Assembly: GCF_017488845.2 (NCBI RefSeq)
Contig: NZ_CP083373.1
Location: forward strand, 62,001-126,000
Length of the DNA stretch: 64,000 nt
Reading direction: 5' to 3'
Origin: Ensifer canadensis
Lineage (GTDB): Bacteria > Pseudomonadota > Alphaproteobacteria > Rhizobiales > Rhizobiaceae
Every line of letters begins with the position of its first letter. Positions within the stretch are counted from its first letter, which is position 1. Shown here in pieces: positions 33,745-42,499 of this stretch. The notes below the pieces were generated by a model. The model was given only the letters and a program-made list of their open reading frames with translations. It made no database searches and was not told the DNA's origin. The position numbers were made by a program, and so were the translations under genes.

Positions 33745-34243
33745 ATGAAGGAGAGTTTGTTTTTCTCACTTGACGAAATCATGGTGGGCTTGGTGGCAGC
33801 CAACGTTGAGACCGTCCTCGAGGCTGGTGCTATCGCCTTGGGGGCAGCGGCCGGGATGCCGTCCAAAGGCATCTACGCACGCCTGCGTGAAAGTGAGCAG
33901 CTCGGCTCTACTGCCACTGGCAGGCTTCGCACTGCCTCATGCATTTATGACAACGCTACATGAGCCCATGAAGCTTCTGGTGGTGCTTCGCGAGCCTGTG
34001 CTTTTCGACCCATATAACCCACTCACAGCAGTCGATATCGTTGTGATGATGATCTGGCCCGCATTCCGTCAGCAGGGCTTCCTTCCCTCACTCGCACGCC
34101 ATTCGAGAATCTTCGCCAATAATAAGCTTTTGGAGCGTCTCCGCTCCGCGCGGAATGAGGCGGATGTCATCGCTGCACTCGCCGGTCACAAGCGGGGCAC
34201 TCCCGCCATGCGCTCCGGCGTCGCGAGAGACCTGATAAGTTAA
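33745..34243 (+). pseudogene. PTS EIIA(Ntr)-like protein, frameshifted
   Basis: The first frame (MKESLFFSLDEIMVGLVAAN ... GIYARLRESEQLGSTATG) and the second (GFALPHAFMTTLHEPMKLLV ... LARHSRIFANNKLLERL) together make one PtsN-type EIIA domain, including the phosphorylatable histidine in ALPHA. They are out of register by a two-base loss near 33,925, so the product would be truncated before the active site. EIIA(Ntr) regulates potassium uptake and stress signalling. It is divergent from otsA. Sequencing error is an alternative. Confidence 0.65.
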
Positions 34244-34257
34244 ATTAACATCGCTTC

Positions 34258-34332
34258 CTAACTTAGGCCAAAGAAAGACAAAATAGCGATGACCACAACA
34301 ACGAGGCCTACGAGATAGATGATTTGGTTCAT
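34258..34332 (-). CDS. Single-helix membrane peptide (24 aa)
   Basis: ATG 34,332 has AAGGAG seven bases upstream. The product MNQIIYLVGLVVVVIAILSF ends GLS: one membrane helix and nothing else. A stress-type promoter lies just upstream at 34,359-34,383. Short peptides of this pattern occur in several rhizobia and may modulate membrane proteins, but no function is known to me. Confidence 0.65.
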   Translation of the reverse strand: MNQIIYLVGLVVVVIAILSFFGLS

Positions 34333-34358
34333 GTCACACTCCTTCGTTCTCATAACAA

Positions 34359-34383
34359 AACAGCCAGAAAGCCAAACTGTTCC
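34359..34383 (-). promoter_or_regulatory. EcfG-type promoter (GGAAC-N16-TGTT)
   Basis: GGAAC 34383-34379 and TGTT 34362-34359, 27 bases before the 24-residue membrane peptide gene. Confidence 0.65.
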
Positions 34384-34505
34384 CGAATGTTGCGCCATGC
34401 GCGTATCCGCGCTTGCCACGACGAGCCTGGCCCCGGTTTCGTCGATGCGGAAGCTTCTTCCTTTAAAATATACGTCGGTCTCGCCAAGCAATTTTTGACA
34501 AACTT

Positions 34506-34530
34506 GGAACAGGCCTGCGTGGGCGCTGTT
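34506..34530 (+). promoter_or_regulatory. EcfG-type promoter (GGAAC-N16-TGTT)
   Basis: GGAAC 34506-34510 and TGTT 34527-34530. The next plus-strand gene is the SDR at 34,725, leaving about 190 bases of leader; no small gene is evident in between. Confidence 0.5.
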
Positions 34531-34724
34531 GGAAGCCTGTAGCCAGTATAAATTGGATGACCGCTTCGAATGCACGTACATCTGGCCAAGCCATATGCTC
34601 TACACAGTGCAGGTTATCTTCGGCGACCTACGCCGTTGCGAGCCCTCTTTTGTTCGCATTGGCCATTCACGTCGTGGGGCGCTGAAACACGCCTGCTCAA
34701 CGCCTTCAACAGAAAGATATCAAT

Positions 34725-35504
34725 ATGTCGCATTTTTGCGTAGCGCTTGTTACCGGCGCCGGCTCGGGTATCGGCAAAGCAGTCGCGGAGCGGCTTGCCC
34801 GCGAGAACGTCACCGTTGGTGTTCTGGGACGCAGCGAGAGTGAACTAAGGGAGACGTTCAACAAGATTGTAGCTGATGGCGGCAAGGCGATTGTGCTGAT
34901 GGCCGATATATCAGATGAAAAACAGATGAGAAGAGCGGTTCAGCAACTGGTTGATGAAACCGGGCGCCTCGATATCGTTGTTGCCAATGCCGGCATAAAC
35001 GGCGTTTGGGCCCCGATCGACGACCTGCAACCTTCCGAGTGGGATCAGACCATCGCCGTCAATCTGCGCGGCACCTATCTTACGCTGCATCTGACCGTGC
35101 CGCATCTCAAAGGATGCGGAGGCGGATCGATCGTTGTCGTCTCGTCGATCAACGGCACTCGTACCTTCACGACTCCGGGTGCTACGGCCTATACTGCAAC
35201 CAAGGCTGCTCAGGTGGCGATGGTGCAGCAACTCGCCTTGGAATTGGGAAAGCACGGCATCAGGATAAATGCCGTATGCCCTGGTGCGATTGCAACCAAG
35301 ATAGAAGACAACACCAGCCTGCGTGGTGAGAAGGAAACCGTAATTCCAGTGAACTGGCCGGAGGGCGATGTCCCGATAACCGGCGGAGACCCCGGAAGGC
35401 CTGACGATGTCGCCGAGGTGGTCTGGTTCTTAGCCTCCCGTGGTTCGCGGCACGTGACCGGAAGCCCCATCTGGGTAGATGGGGGCCAGGGTTTACTGCG
35501 CTGA
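34725..35504 (+). CDS. Short-chain dehydrogenase/reductase
   Basis: A classical 259-residue SDR: cofactor motif VTGAGSGIGKAVAERLA, NAG motif VVANAGING, catalytic Ser in VVVSSINGTR, Tyr-x3-Lys in TAYTATKAA, and the C-terminal GSPIWVDGGQGL. It reduces or oxidises a small alcohol or carbonyl with NAD(P). The substrate cannot be told; glucose-1-dehydrogenase-like enzymes share this layout. The start follows AACAGAAAGATATCAAT. Confidence 0.88.
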   Translation: MSHFCVALVTGAGSGIGKAVAERLARENVTVGVLGRSESELRETFNKIVADGGKAIVLMADISDEKQMRRAVQQLVDETGRLDIVVANAGINGVWAPIDDLQPSEWDQTIAVNLRGTYLTLHLTVPHLKGCGGGSIVVVSSINGTRTFTTPGATAYTATKAAQVAMVQQLALELGKHGIRINAVCPGAIATKIEDNTSLRGEKETVIPVNWPEGDVPITGGDPGRPDDVAEVVWFLASRGSRHVTGSPIWVDGGQGLLR

Positions 35505-35716
35505 TTACGAAGGCTTGGAAGCCGCGGCGCATTCGCGCAGGGCCCGTGCGCAGCTTAGAGAATCCGTGCGGTATCTCACTACCTCAAACAATCCGCGCTC
35601 GCCATGATGTAAATCCCATTTGCTTAAAGACAGGGAGGGCCATCGGCCCGAGATGGTTTAACTAGAAAACAAAGATCGAAAAATCGGCCCAAGACCCGGG
35701 ATTTGAAGTTTGGGTC

Positions 35717-35741
35717 GGAACTTTGTTTAGCCGAGAGCATT
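35717..35741 (+). promoter_or_regulatory. EcfG-like promoter (GGAAC-N18-TT) before the sigma gene
   Basis: GGAAC 35717-35721 and TT 35740-35741 (four bases read CATT), about 45 bases before the sigma factor gene. It suggests positive autoregulation or control by the genomic EcfG. Confidence 0.55.
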
Positions 35742-35784
35742 CCACAGATTGATCTCACGTCTGGCTAGATGAAAGGCGTCGTTC

Positions 35785-36300
35785 ATGTCCACGGTACCCT
35801 CCGGCCAACATCAGGTTACAATCCAAGATCAGGTCGTCGATCTTATCCCGGCTCTACGCGCTTTTGCGCGCACATTTGTTTCTGCCAGCCACGAGGGCGA
35901 TGATCTTGTACAGGAAACTCTGTTTCGTGCGTTGCGCAGCATTGATCGCTTCGAGGAGGGAACTAATCTGAAATCATGGCTCTTCACGATCATGCACAAT
36001 GTTTTCCGTACGCAATATAAGGTGCGTAAACGCGAGGCCCCTGGGGTGGTCGATTGTGCGGAGATGCCCATCCCCATAGCAGCGCCGCAGGACTGGCACG
36101 TGCTGAACAAGGATCTTCGCAAAGCGCTCCAGTCCCTGTCCCCTGAACACCGAGATGTCATAATACTCGTGGCTGGCTATGGTTTAAGTTATAAGGAAGC
36201 GGCGGATATTTGTGATTGTGCCATCGGAACAATCAAGAGCCGCCTCAACAGGGCCCGCGATGAGCTAGCCCACGAGATGCAAGGCAACCCGCTGCATTGA
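35785..36300 (+). CDS. ECF sigma factor, EcfG-related
   Basis: The 171-residue protein has region 2 (DLIPALRAFARTF, DDLVQETLFRAL, NLKSWLFTIMHNVF) and region 4 (LQSLSPEHRDVIILVAGYGL, YKEAADICDCAIGTIKSRLN), with only a short linker. The DLIPxLRxFAR start and GTIKSRLxRAR end are typical of EcfG/RpoE2-type sigma factors of the general stress response. No nepR or phyR lies next to it, unlike the canonical locus, so it is probably a secondary EcfG copy. It is the best candidate in the window to read the GGAAC...GTT sites. Confidence 0.85.
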   Translation: MSTVPSGQHQVTIQDQVVDLIPALRAFARTFVSASHEGDDLVQETLFRALRSIDRFEEGTNLKSWLFTIMHNVFRTQYKVRKREAPGVVDCAEMPIPIAAPQDWHVLNKDLRKALQSLSPEHRDVIILVAGYGLSYKEAADICDCAIGTIKSRLNRARDELAHEMQGNPLH

Positions 36301-36364
36301 AGCGGGTTGCCTCATCGAAAAGGGGCCAGCAGCCAGATCGTGACTTGGAGCCGCCTAAACCATC

Positions 36365-36625
36365 TCACTTTTGTATGGGTCCCACGCGCCCTCGACGATG
36401 TTTCGAAGGGCTCGTGCCTGCTGTCTTGGGCACGCGGGAGTCTTCGTACCCGCCGAGCGCGCCGGTGGATCCCTCGGTCTCGGTAAAACTATCCCGGGTT
36501 TCTTCTTCTGACGAAAATTGCCGACTTGCTTCTTCCCAGTGCCTGGTTTCCTGCCCGTCCGGTCGCCCTTCTTCTTCCCAGATCTGGTAGGCTCGCTGTC
36601 TGATGCGTTCGTCCCTGTCATTCAT
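36365..36625 (-). CDS. DUF2934 protein (86 aa)
   Basis: MNDRDERIRQRAYQIWEEEG followed by RPDGQETRHWEEA is the DUF2934 domain, nearly identical at the start to the copy at 23,565. The C-terminal half (SFTETEGSTGALGGYEDSRV) is polar and probably disordered. It is convergent with the sigma gene and has its own stress-type promoter. Confidence 0.82.
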   Translation of the reverse strand: MNDRDERIRQRAYQIWEEEGRPDGQETRHWEEASRQFSSEEETRDSFTETEGSTGALGGYEDSRVPKTAGTSPSKHRRGRVGPIQK

Positions 36626-36665
36626 CTAACTCGATCTCCGGCTTCGAATGTTAGCGCAGCGGCAG

Positions 36666-36690
36666 AACAGGCAGTGCTTGGTTTTGTTCC
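36666..36690 (-). promoter_or_regulatory. EcfG-type promoter (GGAAC-N16-TGTT)
   Basis: GGAAC 36690-36686 and TGTT 36669-36666, about 40 bases before the DUF2934 gene. Confidence 0.62.
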
Positions 36691-36751
36691 TTCTTGAGCT
36701 GCCAAAATCTATCGCAGAACGCTGGCGGCCGAGAACCGACAGTTCGTTAAA

Positions 36752-38836
36752 TCACGCATCCGCAGCGATTTTCTCAGACAGAAAGACGACGGCGGTCTGA
36801 CCCGCTACTGTTTCGACGGCGTTTGGTGCTGGACTAACTGCGCCTTCGCCTGCACTGTCAAATATACACTTCCATGCCGAATGAGCAGGCTTGGGAAGGG
36901 CGAAGTCGCAGGGTTCGCCTGCGTTGAGGACAAGCAGGATTTGAGTGCCCGCTAAGGTTCCCGTACCCGTCAGCAAAACACCGAGAGTTTTCCGTTCACC
37001 GTCCTGCCAATCACTATCGTTCATGTTCTGACCGTCGGCGCGAAGCCACGTGACCGCAGTTCCATGCTCGTCAGTGAGGTCGCCCGTAGGAAAACGATCG
37101 TGCCGCAGGAGCGGGTACGATTTTCTCAAATTAATTGCAGCGCAGCAAAATTCGAAAAACTCGGGTTTCATGCTGCTCCAGTCTATCCATCCAATCTCAT
37201 TGTCTTGGCAATAGCTATTATTGTTGCCGCCTTGAGTGTTGCTCAACTCATCGCCGCCAAGCACCATCGGCACGCCTTGGCTAAACAAGAGCGTCGCCAT
37301 CATTGCTCGCCGCCGTCGATTGCGTGCAGCTAGAATATTCCCGTCTTCCGTTTCCCCCTCAACACCAAGGTTGTCTGAGTGGTTATTGGAATGTCCGTCC
37401 TGATTGCCTTCGCCATTCGCATCATTGTGCTTCTCGCGGTACGACACGACGTCACAAAGCGTAAACCCGTCATGGGCAGTGATGAAGTTGACGGAGGATG
37501 TTGCGGCTCTGCCCGAGTGATCGAATTGCCTGGGCGAACCAACAAGCCGCTCGGAGAGGGCCGGCAGCATTCCGTTGTCTTGTTTCCAGAATCGTCGGAC
37601 ATCATCCCTGAAGCGATCGTTCCACTCGCGGAAGGGGTGCGGGAATCCCCCGAGTTGATACCCGCCCTCACCGATATCCCACGGCTCGGCTATGAGCTTG
37701 ACGCCCGCCAGAACTGGGTCTTGTCGTATTGCATCAAAGAATCCCCCCTCCTGGTCGAACTCGTATCCCTCCCTTCCAAGAGTGCTCGCTAAATCAAACC
37801 GAAATCCATCCACATGCATGGCGGTAACCCAGTATCGCAGGCTGTCGAGAACCATGCGCAGGACCATGGGATGAGCGACATTGAGAGCATTTCCAGTTCC
37901 TGTGGTGTCGTACGTATGGCGCATTTTTTCGGGCGACTGCAAGTAGTAGCTCAGGTTGTCGATGCCACGGAATGACAGGGTCGGGCCCCGCTCCGAGCCC
38001 TCCCCGGTATGATTGAAGACCACGTCCATAATCACCTCGATACCGGCGGAGTGAAAGGCTCTGACCATGGCCTTGAATTCCCGAATGGACCCGTTCGATT
38101 GATATCGTGGCTCCGGCGCGAAGTATCCAAGAGGTTGATATCCCCAGTAATTGGACAGCCTCTTTTCAAGCAGATGCCTGTCGTCGACAAAATGCTGAAC
38201 GGGCAGAAGTTCGATTGCTGAAACACCCAGTTTCTCCAGATGCTCAAGTATGGCCGGATGCGCGATTGCTTCAAACGTGCCCCGGACGTCGTCAGGCACG
38301 CCGGGATGTGTCATCGTTAATCCACGTACGTGGGCTTCGTAGATGATGGTGTCATTCCAGGGGCGACGTATCGCCTCTTCTCCCGACCAGTCGAATTCCG
38401 GATCCTGGACTATCGCCTTGGCCATATAGGGAGCGCTGTCTCGCTCATCGAAAGACAAATCAAGGTCTTTGTGGCCGATTGTGTAGCCGTACAATGCATC
38501 ATCCCACCGAATGTCACCGAATATCTGTTTGGCATAGGGATCGAGTAGAAGTTTGTTAGCGTTGAAGCGATGGCCCCGCCTTGGATCATAAGGACCATGA
38601 ACGCGATAGCCGTAAATCGTTCCCGGCCCGATGCCTTCCACATACCCCGACCAGATGTCCCCTTCGCGGTCGGGAAGGGGCATGCGAGTGAATTCTTCTT
38701 TGCCGTCGGACGAAAATAGGCAAAGCTCCACCTTCTCGGCGTGGGCGGAAAACAGCGCAAAGTGGGTCCCGCGCCCGGTGTACTCAGCCCCAAGCTCGGG
38801 CTTTAAAAAGTCGAGCTTCGAGAATGTAAGATCCAT
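36752..38836 (-). CDS. glgX: Glycogen debranching enzyme
   Basis: GlgX cleaves alpha-1,6 branches of glycogen or limit dextrins and supplies maltodextrins, which TreY can use. The 694-residue protein has an N-terminal CBM48-like domain (GRGTHFALFSAHAEKVELCL) and GH13 motifs VVFNHTGEG, DGFRFDLASTLG, LIAEPWDIG and FITAHDGFT. ATG 38,836 (MDLTFSKLDF) gives the usual N-terminus; an open frame extends upstream across the promoter and is not used. A perfect stress-type promoter lies 60 bases upstream. Confidence 0.93.
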   Translation of the reverse strand: MDLTFSKLDFLKPELGAEYTGRGTHFALFSAHAEKVELCLFSSDGKEEFTRMPLPDREGDIWSGYVEGIGPGTIYGYRVHGPYDPRRGHRFNANKLLLDPYAKQIFGDIRWDDALYGYTIGHKDLDLSFDERDSAPYMAKAIVQDPEFDWSGEEAIRRPWNDTIIYEAHVRGLTMTHPGVPDDVRGTFEAIAHPAILEHLEKLGVSAIELLPVQHFVDDRHLLEKRLSNYWGYQPLGYFAPEPRYQSNGSIREFKAMVRAFHSAGIEVIMDVVFNHTGEGSERGPTLSFRGIDNLSYYLQSPEKMRHTYDTTGTGNALNVAHPMVLRMVLDSLRYWVTAMHVDGFRFDLASTLGREGYEFDQEGGFFDAIRQDPVLAGVKLIAEPWDIGEGGYQLGGFPHPFREWNDRFRDDVRRFWKQDNGMLPALSERLVGSPRQFDHSGRAATSSVNFITAHDGFTLCDVVSYREKHNDANGEGNQDGHSNNHSDNLGVEGETEDGNILAARNRRRRAMMATLLFSQGVPMVLGGDELSNTQGGNNNSYCQDNEIGWIDWSSMKPEFFEFCCAAINLRKSYPLLRHDRFPTGDLTDEHGTAVTWLRADGQNMNDSDWQDGERKTLGVLLTGTGTLAGTQILLVLNAGEPCDFALPKPAHSAWKCIFDSAGEGAVSPAPNAVETVAGQTAVVFLSEKIAADA

Positions 38837-38895
38837 GAGAGGTTCCCGAATTTGATGAGCAAGGCGTCGATCGGCAGGATAGCTGGCCAGGCTCG

Positions 38896-38920
38896 AACGC
38901 GCCGACTGAAGTTTTGTTCC
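38896..38920 (-). promoter_or_regulatory. EcfG-type promoter, perfect (GGAAC-N16-CGTT), for glgX
   Basis: GGAAC 38920-38916 and CGTT 38899-38896 on the strand of glgX. Confidence 0.8.
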
Positions 38921-39270
38921 CCTAGCGCTCCGACGTCGAGGAACCTTGCCCAATGTGGCAATGAGGAGAGCTATAATGTTTTTTGATTATTTTACGGGAC
39001 CGTATCCCTAAGCGAGGGGGCGGCCATCGTATCGCATAGTATGGAACTTTTACTCCTGTGGGCACCGCATGAACAGCGCACGCCCGTTATTGGTTGTCCA
39101 GCTATCGCTGGGATGGACTTGGTTTCGATGCGGTTGAGCATATCGTAGATCGCCGAAAACCTTCGTTCCTTAACGAGCTCACGTCTTCGCTGGGTGCCCC
39201 AGGCAAGCTTTCGGCAACGACGCGGCGCTGTGGTGCCTACCACGGCGCCCCACAGATTCTGCTCGCGGCC
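38921..39270. other. Intergenic stretch, no confirmed gene
   Basis: A minus-strand frame here contains RRELVKERRFSAIYDMLNRI, which reads like protein, but it has no good start or ribosome site and no family I know. It may be a gene remnant. Confidence 0.3.
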
Positions 39271-39486
39271 TCACCGCAGCCAAACTGGTAACTGCGAGCA
39301 ATCAAGAAACTGCTCATTCTTGGTCTTGTAGCCCAGGGCCTCCCAGGCGAATTTCTGAGCTGCCCGCCTTGCGGCATCTCGGTCGGGATACTGATCGGGC
39401 AACACATAGTCCCTAGATCCGCACGACAGCAAGGCGCGGCGGCTTAACACGTCAAAGTGAAGTTGTAGGTTTTCGCCTGCTTGCAT
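39271..39486 (-). CDS. Small hypothetical protein (71 aa)
   Basis: ATG 39,486 follows GGGAG with an eight-base gap. The product starts MQAGENLQLHFDVLSRRALL and contains QYPDRDAARRAAQKFAWEA, a mixed alpha/beta composition resembling short DUF6894-like or HTH-like domains, without a secure match. A weak site GGAGC-N16-TGTT lies upstream but deviates in the -35. Confidence 0.45.
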   Translation of the reverse strand: MQAGENLQLHFDVLSRRALLSCGSRDYVLPDQYPDRDAARRAAQKFAWEALGYKTKNEQFLDCSQLPVWLR

Positions 39487-39538
39487 AAGTCGGCTCCCTT
39501 GGCAGCGAACAGGCAGCGGGGAAGAAAGCTCCATGCGG

Positions 39539-39724
39539 TTAGAAAACTGTCATCCAAATACCGCGCCAAAATAGACAGTCGGGATCATCCATCCGCACAT
39601 GTTCCTTGAATTTCTCTTTCGGGCGCGCGTAAGGGTTCAATCGGCCGATTTTTTTGCACTGTCCGCCTTGCCCCGACCTCCCGCGGTTGTTCGTTTGCTT
39701 TGCAACAATCAGGGTAATGGGCAT
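39539..39724 (-). CDS. Small basic hypothetical protein (61 aa)
   Basis: Starts MPITLIVAKQTNNRGRSGQG and is rich in Arg, Lys and Gly with one aromatic-rich end (LFWRGIWMTVF). AAGGAGGAGGG precedes the ATG at about twelve bases. No family recognised, no stress-type promoter; doubtful as a gene. Confidence 0.35.
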   Translation of the reverse strand: MPITLIVAKQTNNRGRSGQGGQCKKIGRLNPYARPKEKFKEHVRMDDPDCLFWRGIWMTVF

Positions 39725-40044
39725 TTTATTAGCCCTCCTCCTTGAAGCCCCCGCCTTTCGCGGAGCAAGGGTCGGTCCGCTTGCGTCCCGTTGGCTGCGT
39801 CAGCCACCCTCGTCGTCGCGCAGTCCGCGCATCCAAAGTGATTTGAGCATTCGAGTTCGCACGGCGGTGAGCTCCAACTCGTCAGTGGCGACAGAACCAA
39901 CCCCTTACGGCCAGCGGCGCAGTCGCGCGATCTCTTTGGGCAGCGCTGCGATGAATTGATCCGCTGAGAATTCTCGCCTTTGAACAACCCGTCACCCCCC
40001 GATTGTTCCGTTTTCAGAATCTTCTCCGTCGGAGTTTTTTGCGC

Positions 40045-40070
40045 GGAACATTCCACCCCGGCGCAGTGTT
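40045..40070 (+). promoter_or_regulatory. EcfG-type promoter (GGAAC-N17-TGTT) for glgA
   Basis: GGAAC 40045-40049 and TGTT 40067-40070, about 40 bases before the glgA start. Confidence 0.65.
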
Positions 40071-40108
40071 GGAAGTCGGAGTGGTCAGACATTGAAGGGA
40101 TGACTTCG

Positions 40109-41566
40109 ATGGATATTTTGGCGGTGACGGCTGAGGTATTTCCCTTAATCAAGACCGGTGGCCTCGCGGACGTGACGGGCTCGTTACCCAAAGCACTGAA
40201 AAAGTTTGGCGTCCGTGTTAAAACCCTTACTCCGGGATACCGGGCAGTAATGCGCGCTCTGCCGAGCGCTAGATTGGTCAAGACCTACGACGATCTATTC
40301 GGTGTACAAGCCAGACTTCTGGCTGCGCAGGCGGCCGGTCTAGATCTTCTTATTCTCGACGCTCCCGAGTTCTTCGACCGGCCCGGCGGCCCCTATCTTA
40401 ACGAGTACGGGGAAGAGCATCACGATAATTGGAAGCGGTTTGCTGCGTTTTCGAAGGCCGCCAGCGAGGTGGGAGGGAGCGGGGTGAAGGAATGGAAGCC
40501 TTGTCTCATCCACGCCCATGATTGGCACTCGGCGCTAACACTTGCCTATCTGAAGTATGGCGAACACTTCGAAGTGCCTCGTGTGTTGACGGTTCATAAC
40601 CTTGCGTTTCAGGGGCAATTCCCGGCCCGCCATTTCCCCCGCCTCGGCCTCCCCGCTCAATCCTATTCAGAGGCGCTCGAGTATTATGGAGAACTGGGAT
40701 ACCTCAAGGCTGGCTTGATAGCTGCGGACAAAATAACAGTTGTAAGTCCGACCTACGCCCGTGAAATCATGTCACCGGAAGGCGGGATGGGCTTGGATGG
40801 CGTGATGAACGCCCGGCATGACGACGTGATCGGAATAGTCAATGGAATTGACCTTGAAGTATGGGATCCATCCTGTGATCCGCACCTGAACTACCCATTT
40901 TCAGCACGCACGCCGCTCAGGAGGCTTGGCAATCGCTACGACCTGCTTGATCGGTTCGGGCTGCCTCACCGGCACGGCCCGGTCTTTGCAAGCGTCAATC
41001 GTCTGACCTGGCAGAAAGGCATGGATTTGCTTGCAGACGTTGCCGACGAATTTTTTTGGAAAGACGGGATGCTGGTTGTGCATGGTCAAGGCGACCCACA
41101 CATTGAGGGGAAGTTCCTGGAGGCGGCCGAACGGTATCCCCAACATGTTTCTGTCAAGATTGGGTATGACGAGAGCCTGGCACACTTAATCCATGCTGGA
41201 GCCGACGCGATGCTCGTCCCTTCTCGGTTCGAGCCCTGCGGATTGACGCAGTTGTACGCGCTTAGATATGGCTGCATACCCATCGTCGCGCGCACAGGCG
41301 GCCTGTCCGAAACCATCATCGACGCTAATGATGCAGCCGTGCATGCGCAAGCGGCAACCGGCATTCAGTTTCTTCCCATAGACCATCAAGGCCTTAGGCA
41401 CGCCCTGCGAAGGGCCGTCAAGCTCTACCGGCGGCATCGCACGTGGGAACGCCTCCGACGACAGGCTATGAAGACCGACTGCTCGTGGGAACGCAGTGCC
41501 GAACAGTACTGCGAGATATATTCGCGGCTCTTGAACGAAAACGCAGAACTGCGCCAAACGGCCTAA
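40109..41566 (+). CDS. glgA: Glycogen synthase (ADP-glucose)
   Basis: GlgA extends alpha-1,4-glucan chains from ADP-glucose. The 485-residue protein starts MDILAVTAEVFPLIKTGGLA (ADP-glucose-binding K-x-G-G-L), followed by LIHAHDWHSALTLAYLKYG, VVSPTYAREIMSPEGGMGLD, SVNRLTWQKGMDLL and SRFEPCGLTQLYALRYG. ATG 40,109 with AAGGG nine bases upstream matches family starts. glgB, glgC and glgP are not nearby, so this copy is probably a second, stress-regulated glgA that together with glgX and TreYZ routes glucan toward trehalose. Confidence 0.93.
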   Translation: MDILAVTAEVFPLIKTGGLADVTGSLPKALKKFGVRVKTLTPGYRAVMRALPSARLVKTYDDLFGVQARLLAAQAAGLDLLILDAPEFFDRPGGPYLNEYGEEHHDNWKRFAAFSKAASEVGGSGVKEWKPCLIHAHDWHSALTLAYLKYGEHFEVPRVLTVHNLAFQGQFPARHFPRLGLPAQSYSEALEYYGELGYLKAGLIAADKITVVSPTYAREIMSPEGGMGLDGVMNARHDDVIGIVNGIDLEVWDPSCDPHLNYPFSARTPLRRLGNRYDLLDRFGLPHRHGPVFASVNRLTWQKGMDLLADVADEFFWKDGMLVVHGQGDPHIEGKFLEAAERYPQHVSVKIGYDESLAHLIHAGADAMLVPSRFEPCGLTQLYALRYGCIPIVARTGGLSETIIDANDAAVHAQAATGIQFLPIDHQGLRHALRRAVKLYRRHRTWERLRRQAMKTDCSWERSAEQYCEIYSRLLNENAELRQTA

Positions 41567-41857
41567 GTAACTTAACGATTGGAACCGCGATCACGAACCA
41601 CAGTCGCGAGGAACGCGAACATCGGGAACTACCCCTGATTGCGGGCGGGATCGAGGGCTATCACGGCGAACGGTGTCCGCGGGGGCAGAAGTTGTCGGAT
41701 CGAGACCAAAGACCGGCGGCCAAGAGTCTCGCTCGGGTCAGTCGCACGGTCTCCTGCCTCTTAGCAACATTCCAGCATAAGGCCTTGAGATTGTTGTTTT
41801 CGAAGGGCTAAGCCCGTTGTCAACAAATCTTGTCGCGGCGGTCGCCTGTCCGTAGCG

Positions 41858-42469
41858 CTAGTTTGGCCCGAATGGTGCTTCTGCAAAGATAGAGAGCATA
41901 ATCTGGTGCAGCCACGCATCCAGAGGCTGCCCGTCAATCCTGCATGAAACCTCTGCGATCGCCTTTTCAAGCGTCCTCTCCACAAGTCGATCCGCAGCCC
42001 ACGGCGTCGGAAGCAAAAGCCGTGCCCGCAATCGAAGCCCAGGCACAAGCTCGAGAACGCGCTCTTCTGGCGCTTCGGGCCTCGTCGGCGTCAGGCCAGA
42101 CATCGTTTTTAACCGTTGCTCAAACACTGCATTCAGAAGATCGCTCACACCCGCCGTCTTGCTCACCGTTAGAGCCGTCGAAAATCGCTCTGGAACGTCT
42201 ATTTCATCGTAGCCGGTAAAAAAAACCACCGGAACGGCCCGCCTGGCGAGTTCGTCAGCCACCGGATATATCAATTCGCCATTCAAGCTTATGTCGAGAA
42301 CCGCGACATCGATCTGGGGGGTTGCACTCAAGCTTTTCAGTGTTCGCTCAACCGAGGGCAATGGTCCAATAACAGTTGCGCCAGCCCGCTCGAGCCAGGA
42401 TGCGATGTCGTCGGCAAGCAAATATTCGTCTTCCGCGACCAAAACGCGCAACGGTTGGCGGGTTGGCAT
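41858..42469 (-). CDS. Response regulator: receiver followed by a sigma region-2-like segment
   Basis: Residues 7-125 form a receiver domain with AEDE, phosphoacceptor VAVLDIS (Asp59) and the FAT GUY-type loop VVFFTGYD. Residues 140-195 (ELVPGLRLRARLL ... DRLVERTLEKAI ... LDAWLHQIMLSIF) align without gaps to region 2 of the ECF sigma factor at 35,785 and to the stand-alone protein at 21,388. PhyR has the opposite order (sigma-like first, receiver last) and a longer sigma-like part. This protein may be an inverted, shortened PhyR analogue. GAGGAA eight bases upstream sets ATG 42,469. Confidence 0.78.
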   Translation of the reverse strand: MPTRQPLRVLVAEDEYLLADDIASWLERAGATVIGPLPSVERTLKSLSATPQIDVAVLDISLNGELIYPVADELARRAVPVVFFTGYDEIDVPERFSTALTVSKTAGVSDLLNAVFEQRLKTMSGLTPTRPEAPEERVLELVPGLRLRARLLLPTPWAADRLVERTLEKAIAEVSCRIDGQPLDAWLHQIMLSIFAEAPFGPN

Positions 42470-42499
42470 GCGGTGTTTCCTCCTCAAGGCGCCCGAAGC

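Noticed and set aside
39487..39530. GGAGC-N16-TGTT before the small gene at 39,271
   Set aside because: The invariant -35 GGAAC is changed at the fourth base; too weak to list.
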